From Verrucomicrobiota bacterium (GTDB taxonomy: Bacteria > Verrucomicrobiota > Verrucomicrobiia > Limisphaerales > JADLHS01), in the NCBI GenBank assembly GCA_025350905.1, contig JANXWY010000448.1:1-36612 (forward strand): 36,612 nt of DNA. The letters run 5' to 3'. This document shows positions 25,790 through 34,926 of the stretch, piece after piece. The translations under genes and the position numbers were made by a program. Within the stretch, counting starts at the first letter, position 1. Each line of letters opens with the position of its first letter. The notes beneath the pieces are model-generated. The model did not search any database. It worked only from the letters and a program-made list of their open reading frames with translations, and was not told the DNA's origin.

Positions 25790-26008
25790 CGCGGCCGGGC
25801 CCCGGTCACCCACGTGGCATCATTTGGCACCCGGCAAAATCGGGCCGGCACGGTGAAAGAAAGTTACCTCGATGCAGCGTGGGGAGGGCCTCGTCGTGAA
25901 AGCTTGACGGAAGTCAATTCAACCCCTGGCCGGCTGCTCTAGGATTCGACCAGGTTAAGGTTCCGACGGCACGCGTTGCGTGCCGACTCACCCTCAGCCA
26001 TTCATGCT
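25790..26008 (+). promoter_or_regulatory. Intergenic stretch with weak promoter-like pair
   Basis: 219 bases between the PocR/AraC regulator and the haem protein gene. TTCAAC at 25918-25923 and TAGGAT at 25940-25945 are 16 bases apart, each matching four of six sigma-70 consensus bases, and lie 63 bases before the haem protein start. A GC-rich run (GCGGCCGGGCCCCGG) directly follows the regulator stop. Neither is strong enough to be certain. Confidence 0.25.
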
Positions 26009-27307
26009 ATGAAGCGAAGATTGATGCTCGCAACGACAACAGCGCTGGTGGTTCTCACCGCGCACGTCAACCACGCCCAAAGCACCGAGACGTACGAACA
26101 ACCGCCGATCAACTATTCCACCACGACCCCGCGCGACGCGCTGGCAAAGATTCAAACCCGGGTGGCGGCGGGCGAGTTGAAATGGACGGGCCGCGGAAAG
26201 GAAATTGTGCAAAGCCTGCTGCGGGAACTCCGCATTCCAGTCGAAAGTCAGCTGCTGGTTTTCTCCAAAACGAGCTTCCAACGGCAACGCATCCGCCCCG
26301 ACCATCCTCGGGCGCTTTATTTCTCGGACACTATTTACGTCGGCTGGCTTCCGTCCGGGCTGGTCGAGATCGCGGCCATTGATCCGCAGCTGGGTCCCGT
26401 ATTTTACAGCTTCGATCCCAATGCCGACGCGCCGAAATTTGTGCGGGACAACGAGTGTCTGAGCTGTCATGGCGGCACCTTTGTGCGCGGCATCCCCGGC
26501 ATTTTTGCCCGCTCGGTCTTCACCGACGCCGCGGGGGAGCCACTGTTGCGCTTTGGCTCGGAGGTGGTGGATTTTCGCACGCCCTTCACAAATCGTTGGG
26601 CCGGGTGGTATGTGACCGGGCACCATGGAACGGCCTTACACCGGGGCAATGTTCTGGCGCAGGATCAAGGAGGCGAACTGGTGGTGGACTTGAAACGCGG
26701 GGCGAATGTCGCGGACCTTTCCCACTACTTTGAAACGCAGTCATACCTCGCGCCCGGCAGCGACATCGTTGCGCTGCTGGTGTTCGAACACCAACTGGCC
26801 ATGCAAAACACCCTGACTCGCGCCGCCCAGGACTGCCGCCGCATGCTGGCGTATCAAAAAGATCTGCAACACGACCTCAAAGAACCGGTGACCGAGGAAC
26901 TAAGCTATGACAGCGTCAAACGGGTGTTTGAAGGCGCGGCGCAGGATGTGGTCAACGATCTACTGTTCAAGGACGAAGCCCACTTGCCAGAAGGGCTCGC
27001 CGGCGCGGCGGCCTTTCCGGGCGCGTTCCAGACCGGAGTCCCCCGCGACCGCGAGGGCAATTCCCTCAAGGACTTCAACCTCCGCGGGCATATTTTCCGG
27101 AACCGCTGCAGTTACCTGATCTATTCGGAAAGTTTTCTCGCCCTGCCCGCAATCTTGAAGCGTAAGGTTTACGGCCGGCTCGCATATGCGCTTCGGTCAA
27201 CGAATCCCGATCCGAAGTATGCCTACGTGGGCAACGAGGAACGGGCCCGCATCAACCGCATCCTCCAGCAAACGCATCCCGAGTTTCGTCAGGCGCTCGA
27301 ACAGTAA
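26009..27307 (+). CDS. Secreted monoheme c-type protein of uncharacterised family
   Basis: A 432-residue exported protein. The start at 26009 gives MKRRLMLATTTALVVLTAHVNHAQS, a signal peptide; an earlier in-frame start would add 11 residues. A single haem c attachment site is seen at CLSCH (150-154) in VRDNECLSCHGGTFVRGIPG. Around it are the segments SKTSFQRQRIRPDHPRALYF, DTIYVGWLPSG and AIDPQLGPVFYSF. I recall these as conserved in a group of uncharacterised Planctomycetes and Verrucomicrobia proteins. There is no second CXXCH. The C-terminal half has several His and Met residues that could give the distal haem ligand. A periplasmic electron-transfer or redox-enzyme role is likely, but the partner is unknown. 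It lies downstream of a PocR/AraC regulator. Confidence 0.8.
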   Translation: MKRRLMLATTTALVVLTAHVNHAQSTETYEQPPINYSTTTPRDALAKIQTRVAAGELKWTGRGKEIVQSLLRELRIPVESQLLVFSKTSFQRQRIRPDHPRALYFSDTIYVGWLPSGLVEIAAIDPQLGPVFYSFDPNADAPKFVRDNECLSCHGGTFVRGIPGIFARSVFTDAAGEPLLRFGSEVVDFRTPFTNRWAGWYVTGHHGTALHRGNVLAQDQGGELVVDLKRGANVADLSHYFETQSYLAPGSDIVALLVFEHQLAMQNTLTRAAQDCRRMLAYQKDLQHDLKEPVTEELSYDSVKRVFEGAAQDVVNDLLFKDEAHLPEGLAGAAAFPGAFQTGVPRDREGNSLKDFNLRGHIFRNRCSYLIYSESFLALPAILKRKVYGRLAYALRSTNPDPKYAYVGNEERARINRILQQTHPEFRQALEQ

Positions 27308-27380
27308 TCCGGGGCTCCGCAACGACGGCGAACAATTACCGCCGCCTATTCATTAAGGCTGCGCGATGTCTTGCCTCAGC

Positions 27381-28661
27381 TTACTTCCCCGTTTTCACGT
27401 CGTAGCAACAGAGAGATTGTTTATCGCGAACATAGAGCTGTCCGTTCGCAATGACGGGATAGGCCCACGCCTTCTCCATCGGATTCGCGCGCGACGGCAG
27501 GCCGGGCGGCGTAAAGCGGCCTTTCTCGCGATATCCTTCAGCGCTCGGCTCGAATAATGCCATATCGCCGCTCTCAGTGTGGCTGTAGATCCGCCGGTCC
27601 GCGACCAGGAGCGATCCCGCCCCGATGCTCCGTTCCTCCCATTTCACCGTGCCCGTCTTGAACTCCACGCACATCGCCGTACTGCCGCCGCTGCCGTAAA
27701 AATAATCCCCCACCTTCACCACGCCACCGAGACCGACCGGCAGTTTGCCGTTCGAATAAATTTCGTCGACCGTGAAAACGCCATCTTTCAGCACCGGCTT
27801 GATGAGCGCGGTCGTTGCCCGAAACGCGCCGCTGTAAATCATGCCGTCACTCACCAACGGCGTGATGATCACCGCCGGACTGCTCTTGCCGGATTTCTCG
27901 TAACGCCAGAGCAACTTGCCGTTGCTCGGGTCCACGCCCATCAACCCGCTCGCGAGAAACTGCACGTATTGCTTCACGCCGGCAAACTCCGCGATGATCA
28001 CCGACGAATAGCCCGCCGCACTCCCCTCAGGCACGGTGCATTTCCAGATCCCGTCGCCGGTCTTTTTGTTCAATGCGACCACCGTGGCGTTCGTGCCGCC
28101 GGGCGTGACGATTAATTTATCGCCGTCCACCAGCGGCGATTCTGAATACGCCCACTCGCCGTATTTCCCGCCGAAATCCGTGCGGAGTTGTTTACGCCAA
28201 ACCTCCTTGCCGTTCGCCGTTTCGAGACAGACCAGATCGCCGTCCGAACCCAGCGCGAACAGGAATTTACCGTCCACCGTTGGCGTCGAACGCGCGCCGG
28301 GATAACTCGGCTGCTGTTCCGGATGGCCAACCTTGCCCAACTTCGCCGCCCAGACCCGGCTGCCGTCCTTCACCGCGAGCGCGAGCACCGATTCCTCCGA
28401 GCCCTCGGTGCCGAGCAGATAAATGCGGTCGCCCACAACCGATGGCGTGGAATAACCCGCGCCAACATCGTTCACCTGCCAGAGCAATTTCGGTCCGTCT
28501 TTCGGCCATTCCGCAAGCAAACCGGTTTCAGGCGAATGTCCGTCGCGCAACGGCCCGCGCCATTGCGCGAAATCCGTGGCCGGCAATCCGGTCGCGACCA
28601 ACCCCAGCAGCGCGATGGGGAGCAAAAGTTTTACGCGACAGTCGTGAACGAGTGTTTTCAT
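27381..28661 (-). CDS. Secreted PQQ-like beta-propeller protein
   Basis: A 426-residue exported protein with a signal peptide (VKLLLPIALLGLVATGLPA). The mature part opens with FAQWRGPLRDGHSPETGLLAEWPKDGPKLLWQV, the common opening of Planctomycetes/Verrucomicrobia PQQ-like propellers. Repeating blades follow with tryptophan-docking phrases such as DGSRVWAAKLG, NGKEVWRKQLR, TGDGIWKCTVPEG, NGKLLWRYEKSG and TGTVKWEERS. The fold is the eight-bladed quinoprotein-dehydrogenase type also used by BamB, but no haem site or quinone-coordinating set is evident. It is therefore more likely a binding or assembly protein than a dehydrogenase. Starts at 28673 and 28661 are both possible; the second sits closer to the signal peptide. 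It lies next to another propeller protein on the same strand. Confidence 0.85.
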   Translation of the reverse strand: MKTLVHDCRVKLLLPIALLGLVATGLPATDFAQWRGPLRDGHSPETGLLAEWPKDGPKLLWQVNDVGAGYSTPSVVGDRIYLLGTEGSEESVLALAVKDGSRVWAAKLGKVGHPEQQPSYPGARSTPTVDGKFLFALGSDGDLVCLETANGKEVWRKQLRTDFGGKYGEWAYSESPLVDGDKLIVTPGGTNATVVALNKKTGDGIWKCTVPEGSAAGYSSVIIAEFAGVKQYVQFLASGLMGVDPSNGKLLWRYEKSGKSSPAVIITPLVSDGMIYSGAFRATTALIKPVLKDGVFTVDEIYSNGKLPVGLGGVVKVGDYFYGSGGSTAMCVEFKTGTVKWEERSIGAGSLLVADRRIYSHTESGDMALFEPSAEGYREKGRFTPPGLPSRANPMEKAWAYPVIANGQLYVRDKQSLCCYDVKTGK

Positions 28662-28853
28662 AGACGTGCCCAATGGTTAACCACAATGGTGGCGAGGTTC
28701 AATCGCGATATTCTGAATCAAGTCCCCGTTACTCGACAGCTTCGAACACGGCTTCGCGTGGCGCGCGCAACCGTTGCTTGACCCGGCCAAAGCCGCCGCG
28801 AACGTATTGGTGAAGAGTCAGGTCAACGAAATAGTTCCGAGCAGGCAGCCCTC

Positions 28854-30767
28854 TTATTCCGCGCGCACGCGATAGTATTTCGCGGTGCGAAGTGGCGAAT
28901 CAACGAAACGATTTGTGAGGTCTGAAGGCGGCGAGAAGGCCTTCAAGGCGGTCCATACCGAAGCCGGCCCTGTCAGATTGGTGCATGTTTCGAGCACTTG
29001 GTAAGTATAAGGGTCCGCCTTCCAATCCACGGTCGCATCGGTTGCTCCCACTTTGACCGAAACAATGTTGGGCGGAGTCGGCGGCCCGGACCGAAATGAC
29101 CGCCCTTGTCGGAGATACGAGCCACGAGCAGTCGGCCAGGGCACTGATAGAGTTGAGGAACCGGGCACATGGTAAACGAAAAGACTGCCTTCAAAAGTCT
29201 GCACCACGATTTCCAACGTGCCGTCGCCGTCCAGGTCGCCCAATGTCGGCGCCGCGGGCGCGCCTTTTCCATTTCCATTGTTCCCCTGAATCGGCAATTG
29301 GATATCATGGAGCACACCACCCTGGTTATTGAGCAACATCAGATAGCCGTGCGCCTGGCCCGGGGCGATAGAGTCCGGATTTCCGTACGTCGTCAGCACC
29401 AATTCATTCGTTCCATCCTGGTTAAGATCGGCGACGAGGATTTCGGACGGGTACATCACTGCCCGGCCATGGCGAATATCAGTACGCCATAGCCGCGTCC
29501 CATTGGTGCCGAAGGCGTAAACGTAGCCGTCATTCATGCCCACGATAACCTCAGGCAACCCGTCACCGTTGATATCCACGGTGGTCGGCGCCGGAATACC
29601 CGGCGGCGGATAATATGGGTCCGGTTGGACAATCGGCGCATCTCCCGATGGCAGATTCTCCCACCCAGCGAGCCGGCGGGCGCTGCGCGAACCGTCGCCA
29701 TAACTTCCTTCCAACGCCATCACCGAGTAATGAATCGTTTGGTAGTTGTTACCAGAAGGATCCATGCCGAGTTCGACGTTGGGAACTCCCACCACTTCAT
29801 TGTGTCCGTCTCCATTCAAGTCCACCACATTGCACGGCGAGGCTGTCCACTGACACCACGGCGTGATGTCCGGGGTGGGATAAATTCCCGAATGATCGTG
29901 GTAATGCTGTGATTCAACCACCGGATCGAACCACCGAATCATCTGCCCCCAGTTGAGTCGGTTATTGAGATACGGATTATTCCGGTTGCGATAGTAATCG
30001 GATGCCAGCATCGACACTCCATCATGGTGGAAGACGTTCACCTGGTGGTTGTCAAACGTGACGACGATTTCGAGCTTGGGATCGTCGTCCAGATTACCCA
30101 CGCCGACATTGAGCCCGTAACAGCCATAGCCGTGATTGCCGGGCCCATTGGAGTCCGCGTCGTTGCCCGTTCCGGTAGCAGTGTTGTAGCGAGGCCAGGC
30201 GTTCCAAGTCAGGCCCGGCGGTTGATAAAGCGTGCCGTTGGGGTTGAGGACATAAACCTGTGGCTTGTCCGTGCCGGTCTGAGTGTTGGAGGCGATGATC
30301 TCGATGGTCCCATTGTTGTCGAGGTCGGCTGCTGCCAGTCCGCGCACTTCGGGGGTTGTGCTGCCGGCAATGGCCGTGTCGAAGGGCCAACCCGCCTTGA
30401 TGGATAGTTTTCCGTTCTTCCACTCGTAGGCGATAATTTTACTTCCCTGACCCACGACGATCTCGGTGATTCCGTCCCGGTCTAAATCGGCCACTACGGC
30501 GGGCGCAAAGATACGATTGCCGGAAGCGGTCTTGTTGAGCAGGTTCAGGTTCGAATCCCACACAGAGATCGAGTAGAAGGTGGTGATCAGTTCCTTGCGC
30601 CCATCACCATCCAGATCATAGATCGCCGGCGCTCCAAACCACGATGTCTCAAGGTTGGTGACAGTATTCCGCAGCACCGGGAGTTGGACCGGCGCTGCCG
30701 TCGAAGTATTGCCCACGAGAAACGCCGCCCCAAGCGCGAGAAAAGTCAGGCATCCGGTCAGCTTCAT
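28854..30767 (-). CDS. Secreted FG-GAP/VCBS repeat propeller protein
   Basis: A 637-residue secreted protein. The chosen start gives MKLTGCLTFLALGAAFLVGNTSTAA, a signal peptide. The body is an integrin-like propeller with repeated calcium-binding loops: DLDGDGRKEL, DLDRDGITEI, DLDNNGTIEI, DLNGDGHNEV, DINGDGLPEV, DLNQDGTNEL, DLDGDGTLEI. The last ~75 residues form a separate module (DATVDWKADPYTYQVLETCTNLTGPASVW ... YYRVRAE), similar in layout to the end of the protein at 3986-4939. No hydrolase domain accompanies the propeller, unlike the DUF4091 protein at 8898-12422. Probable role: extracellular adhesion or carbohydrate/protein binding. The gene is 192 bases upstream of the PQQ-like propeller gene. 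Confidence 0.85.
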   Translation of the reverse strand: MKLTGCLTFLALGAAFLVGNTSTAAPVQLPVLRNTVTNLETSWFGAPAIYDLDGDGRKELITTFYSISVWDSNLNLLNKTASGNRIFAPAVVADLDRDGITEIVVGQGSKIIAYEWKNGKLSIKAGWPFDTAIAGSTTPEVRGLAAADLDNNGTIEIIASNTQTGTDKPQVYVLNPNGTLYQPPGLTWNAWPRYNTATGTGNDADSNGPGNHGYGCYGLNVGVGNLDDDPKLEIVVTFDNHQVNVFHHDGVSMLASDYYRNRNNPYLNNRLNWGQMIRWFDPVVESQHYHDHSGIYPTPDITPWCQWTASPCNVVDLNGDGHNEVVGVPNVELGMDPSGNNYQTIHYSVMALEGSYGDGSRSARRLAGWENLPSGDAPIVQPDPYYPPPGIPAPTTVDINGDGLPEVIVGMNDGYVYAFGTNGTRLWRTDIRHGRAVMYPSEILVADLNQDGTNELVLTTYGNPDSIAPGQAHGYLMLLNNQGGVLHDIQLPIQGNNGNGKGAPAAPTLGDLDGDGTLEIVVQTFEGSLFVYHVPGSSTLSVPWPTARGSYLRQGRSFRSGPPTPPNIVSVKVGATDATVDWKADPYTYQVLETCTNLTGPASVWTALKAFSPPSDLTNRFVDSPLRTAKYYRVRAE

Positions 30768-31165
30768 CAGATGCCAACTATCTGCCTCTCCGGAGCCGCA
30801 AAGCAAGCGGCTTTTCCACAGCTGTGAGCAACCTTAACCGCGGAGGCGCGGAGACGCGGAGCTGCGATAATTCTTTCTCGGCCTCGACCAGGGAGAAGCC
30901 GAGGCGATGCTGATTAATGTTTTGGAATTGCTGACCATAGAACGACCCGGGGTGCGACGGGAGCGTTTGTAACTTATGCCGACCGAAATGCCCGCCTAAA
31001 GTCCAACAACCAATTTCCAAAGTCGCCGAGTCATGCACTCTGTTCCACGCGGTCGGGGAAGAGCGAAGCCACGGCAGGCGGAAAGTTTTATCCGGAGGTT
31101 CGACCGAAACCGCGTGCGTCGGACGCGGGCGGTTCTTATGATGGGGCCGTTCGTTCACTCAGGCT
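30768..31165. other. Intergenic stretch between divergent genes
   Basis: 398 bases between the FG-GAP gene (minus) and the adenylate-kinase-like gene (plus), so promoters for both should lie here; no clear -35/-10 pair was found. On the minus strand an open frame contains FGRHKLQTLPSHPGSF and RLGFSLVEAEKELSQLRVS, composition typical of gene or repeat debris. At 30839-30865 the plus strand has iterated GCGGAGGCGCGGAGACGCGGAG, a micro-repeat style common near decayed genes in such genomes. No gene is called. Confidence 0.5.
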
Positions 31166-32383
31166 ATGACTTCATCCAACGACTTCGCGCCCCCGGCGGT
31201 GGCACCAACCGCCCGGCGCAGCGATCTTGAAATCAAAGATGCCCAACTTATTTTTGACGCCGTCTGGCGTGAGTTGGAACGGGAAGTCGGCCAGGACCAT
31301 CTTCGGTTTCCCAAAGAAATCATTCTGCTCGGCGGGGCCCCCGGCTCCGGCAAAGGCACGAACACCGCCTTCATCGCCCAGGTCCGCGGGCTCACGTGTC
31401 AACCCGTGCTCATCAGTGCCCTGCTCAATTCGCCCGAGGCCAGGACGTTGAAGAACGCGGGCAACATGGTGGGTGATCGCGAAGTGGTCGGGCTGGTGTT
31501 ACGGGCGTTGTTGCACCGCGAGTATCAAGACGGTGTGATCCTCGATGGTTTTCCCCGTACGCAAGTGCAGGTGGAATGTCTCAAGTTGCTCGTGGACAAA
31601 ATGCACGCGTTGCGCCGGGAATATTATCACACGCTGTTGAGCATCCATTTCCGCCAGCCAACGATCCACATTATGGTGTTGTTCGTGACGGAAGCCGAAT
31701 CCGTGGCGCGGCAGCTCAAGCGCGGGCGCGAGACGAAGGCGCTCATCGAATTAGCGACCCGCGACGGCAAAGCCGAACGGCCGGAAGACCGGCCCACGGA
31801 TCACGACGAAGCGCTCGCGCGGCGGCGGTACCGGGTATTTAAGGAACAGACGTGGGAAGCGCTGCAATCGTTGAAGGAAATCTTCCATTATCATTTCATC
31901 AACGCGCAGGGGTCACTCGCCGAGGTGGAGAAGAACATCCTCAAGGAACTGGAATATCAAAGCACGCTGGAGTTGGATTCGCGCACGGTGGACCGACTGC
32001 GCGGTGTTCCGGTCGCCAACCAGATCATCGTTCACGCGCGGCAGGAGTTGGTGAAGCGGCTGGACAGTTACGAACTGGAACATGCGCGGTTGTTCGGTAA
32101 AGTCGTGACCTTCATCGAAGACAAGATCATCCCGATTGTCCTGCGTCACGCCATCTCCGGCTCGGCGCACATCAATACGGAAGACAAGCTGCTGGATAAC
32201 CCGCTGGCGTTGGCGATGGTAATTGACGTGTTTTCCGAACGCGGTTATCACGCCGGCGTGGACATCCATCGGATCGAAATCCCCGAGCAAATTGATCTGG
32301 CCACGGGCAAATTGACGTGTCGGACCAAGAAGGTTTACCGCATCGAAATCCTCTTCCAAGGCTCGGAAATCCGACGCGGGTAG
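31166..32383 (+). CDS. Adenylate-kinase-like nucleoside monophosphate kinase with extra C-terminal domain
   Basis: A 405-residue cytoplasmic protein. Residues ~48-260 resemble adenylate kinase. The P-loop is GGAPGSGKGT (56-65, Lys63), and the NMP-binding hallmark DGFPRTQVQVE follows. A lid-like region has the arginine-bearing REXXXXXXXXRDGKAERPEDRPTDHDEALARRRYRVF. Ordinary adenylate kinases are about 215 residues. Here there is an N-terminal helix extension of ~48 residues and a C-terminal segment of ~145 residues (from about LELDSRTVDRL) that matches no domain I recognise. That segment includes LARLFGKVVTF-like helices and a beta-rich end (TCRTKKVYRIEILFQGSEI). The reaction is probably phosphate transfer from ATP to a nucleoside monophosphate. 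The true substrate may differ because the lid is unusual. The gene stands alone on the plus strand. Confidence 0.8.
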   Translation: MTSSNDFAPPAVAPTARRSDLEIKDAQLIFDAVWRELEREVGQDHLRFPKEIILLGGAPGSGKGTNTAFIAQVRGLTCQPVLISALLNSPEARTLKNAGNMVGDREVVGLVLRALLHREYQDGVILDGFPRTQVQVECLKLLVDKMHALRREYYHTLLSIHFRQPTIHIMVLFVTEAESVARQLKRGRETKALIELATRDGKAERPEDRPTDHDEALARRRYRVFKEQTWEALQSLKEIFHYHFINAQGSLAEVEKNILKELEYQSTLELDSRTVDRLRGVPVANQIIVHARQELVKRLDSYELEHARLFGKVVTFIEDKIIPIVLRHAISGSAHINTEDKLLDNPLALAMVIDVFSERGYHAGVDIHRIEIPEQIDLATGKLTCRTKKVYRIEILFQGSEIRRG

Positions 32384-32467
32384 CAGTCACGACTGAAAAT
32401 CCGGTGTGACAGCTTTAGCCTTCCAGAAGTTTCCTGCTCTCAGTCGCTCAGTCGCCAAACCGGCTCG

Positions 32468-34783
32468 TCACCCTTGCTTCGCCCCGCCGAACAACAGCCG
32501 CAGGCTGTTCATCACGACAATTACCGTGCTCCCTTCGTGACCGACCACCCCAATGGTTAACGGGATCTTGCCGAGGAGGGCAAATCCCACCAACACCACC
32601 ACCGTACCCATCGAAATCACGAGATTTTGCCGGATGACGCGTCGCGCCCGCTGGCTGAGCCGAAACGCCGCGAGAAAGTTTTCCAGCCGGTCGTGCATCA
32701 AGACGATATCCGCCTGTTCCAGGGCGGCGTCCGAACCGCGGGCCCCCATCGCCACCCCCACATGCGCCACCGCCAGACTGGGCGCATCGTTCACGCCGTC
32801 CCCAATCATCGCCACGCGATTGCCGCCCTCGCTCAGCGCTTTGATCGCCGCCACTTTTTCCTCCGGCTTCAATTCCGCACGGACCTCGTCCAAGTGCAAT
32901 TCCGATTTCAAATGCTCTGCGGTGGCACGCCGATCGCCGGTCAGGATGACGGTGCGCAAGCCGCTGGCTTTTAACTCGTCCACCACGCCCTGCGCCTGTG
33001 GACGAATGTCGTCGCGCAGAATGATGCGGCCCAGCAGTTCGCGGTTGCTGAGCCAGATTTCCGAGAAACCTGGCGCGGTGGGCAGCACCTGCGCCACGGC
33101 TTGATCGCCCCGCGCCGACGCAATCCATTCGCGCCGGCCCAGCAAATATTCCCCCCGTTCGCAACGACCCCGCACGCCCTGGCCAGTTACGGATTCAAAA
33201 TGCGCGAACTCAATGGCCGTCAAACCCTTTTGCTTGCCGTGCCGGGTGACCGCCCGCGCGAGGGGATGCGTTGAAAGCCGGTCGAGGGAGTAGGCCACTT
33301 GGGCCACTTCGGTTTCGCGGCCCGGCGGGAAGCTCGCCACTTGCTCCACGCGCAATTCGCCGGTTGTGAGCGTGCCGGTCTTGTCGAGCGCGACGATGGT
33401 GACCTCGGCCAGCTTTTCCACCGCCGCGCCGCCGCGAATCAGCACGCCGTGCCGGGCGCCCCACGCGATGGCGGCCAGCACCGCCGACGGAATCGAAAGC
33501 ACGAGCGCGCACGGCGACGCCACGACCAGCAGCGTCATGGTCCGGTAAAACGCGCTCTGCGCCGCCGCGGTGGAAGAGAACGGCGGCAAATGGAAGCCCC
33601 ACCACCAAACAAAAAACATCACCGCCGAAAGTGCCAGCACGAAGTAGGTGTAATAGGTACCGAACTTGTCGGCGAACTGTTGCGAGGGCGCCTTCTGCTG
33701 CTGCGCTTCCTTGATCAGTTGGATGATTCTTTGCAGCGAGCTCTGGGCGGCGGGCCGCAGTACGCCCACTTCCACTGCGCCCCAGAGATTGATGGTGCCG
33801 GCCAGCACCGTGTCGCCCACGTTTTTTTCGACGGGCGTGGCTTCGCCGGTCAGATTGGATTCATCGGTCGCCGTGCCGCCTTTGAGGACTTCGCCGTCCA
33901 CGGGAAACTGCGAGCCGGGCTTGACCAGCAAGCGCATGCCGGTTCGGAGTTGGTCCACCGGCATTTCCGTTTCGCCCCCCTGCGCATCCAGCAACGTGGC
34001 CACTTTGGGCGCATCGCGGAAGAGCGAGCGGATTTCCTTTTGCGTCCGACCGAGCGCATAATGTTCGAGCGCCCCGGAAAACGAGAACAGGAACAGCAAC
34101 GTCGCCCCTTCCCCCCACGCGCCGATGCTCGCGCTGCCGACGGCCACCGCGATCATTAGAAAATGCACGTCAATCGCCCGCTGGCGCAACCGCTCCCAGA
34201 CTTCTTCCGCCGGGAACCAGGCCCCCGCCAGATAACTCAATGCAAACAGAGGGAATCGCCAGGCCGGCGGCGCGACGTAGGCCGCCAATAAGCCCAGCGC
34301 GCCGCATAGTATTGCCAACACCAATTGCGGCTTCCACTCATCTTCGTGGTGATGATCTTCGAGAAACTCCACGTCCCGCTGCACGACTTTGGGGAACGGC
34401 AGATCACGCCAGCGCCAGAATTTGGGCGCCGTGGGACAAGTCACGCGCGCAATGGTGGTCGCGCCGTGCTCGTGTTTGATGGTGATGTTTTGTCGCTCCG
34501 GTCCAGTCAACGGCGATTCGCAAGTGCTGCAATCGCCCGTGCCGCGGAGCAGCTGACAAGCGTCCTGGGTTTCTTCTGCCGCATGGATTTGGGCACTAAC
34601 CCGCTCGGTGAGTTTGGCCACGTCCGTGCGACCCAGCGTGGCGACCGAAATGGTGTTGCGCGCGCGATCCAGCGTCACGGCTTCCAGCGCCGGCTCCTCC
34701 GCCAGCGCGCGCGTCACGGCTCGAGTGAAACACGGACCGGCAGTTTGGCGACGGGAACTGGGAGTTGAAGGCGTGGCACTCAT
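32468..34783 (-). CDS. P1B-4 type heavy-metal-transporting ATPase
   Basis: A 771-residue inner-membrane cation pump. The actuator loop is TGE at 312-314, the phosphorylation site DKTGT at 467-471, and the hinge GDGVNDAPSL lies further on. Metal specificity signs are the SPC motif in the sixth membrane helix (423-425) in place of CPC, and HEGST (749-753) in the last helix. Together these mark P1B-4 pumps, which export Co, Zn or Fe. Unusually, the N-terminus has about 150 residues before the first membrane helix, with Cys18, Cys76, Cys85, Cys88, Cys116 and a HHH run (144-146); the first part resembles a decayed HMA metal-binding domain. Start at 34783 (ATG) was preferred over an upstream TTG. 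No metal regulator gene is adjacent. Confidence 0.9.
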   Translation of the reverse strand: MSATPSTPSSRRQTAGPCFTRAVTRALAEEPALEAVTLDRARNTISVATLGRTDVAKLTERVSAQIHAAEETQDACQLLRGTGDCSTCESPLTGPERQNITIKHEHGATTIARVTCPTAPKFWRWRDLPFPKVVQRDVEFLEDHHHEDEWKPQLVLAILCGALGLLAAYVAPPAWRFPLFALSYLAGAWFPAEEVWERLRQRAIDVHFLMIAVAVGSASIGAWGEGATLLFLFSFSGALEHYALGRTQKEIRSLFRDAPKVATLLDAQGGETEMPVDQLRTGMRLLVKPGSQFPVDGEVLKGGTATDESNLTGEATPVEKNVGDTVLAGTINLWGAVEVGVLRPAAQSSLQRIIQLIKEAQQQKAPSQQFADKFGTYYTYFVLALSAVMFFVWWWGFHLPPFSSTAAAQSAFYRTMTLLVVASPCALVLSIPSAVLAAIAWGARHGVLIRGGAAVEKLAEVTIVALDKTGTLTTGELRVEQVASFPPGRETEVAQVAYSLDRLSTHPLARAVTRHGKQKGLTAIEFAHFESVTGQGVRGRCERGEYLLGRREWIASARGDQAVAQVLPTAPGFSEIWLSNRELLGRIILRDDIRPQAQGVVDELKASGLRTVILTGDRRATAEHLKSELHLDEVRAELKPEEKVAAIKALSEGGNRVAMIGDGVNDAPSLAVAHVGVAMGARGSDAALEQADIVLMHDRLENFLAAFRLSQRARRVIRQNLVISMGTVVVLVGFALLGKIPLTIGVVGHEGSTVIVVMNSLRLLFGGAKQG

Positions 34784-34926
34784 TGTTCGCAATCCAGCGT
34801 TAGCATATCGACCACGGACTTGCGACAACAAATCGTGGTCCAGAATCCGCAGTCACCGTCGGGCTTGAAAATTACCCCCAGCCACCGTCATCATTCCCCG
34901 GCTTGGGCATTGTCGCCGGGTAGAAT

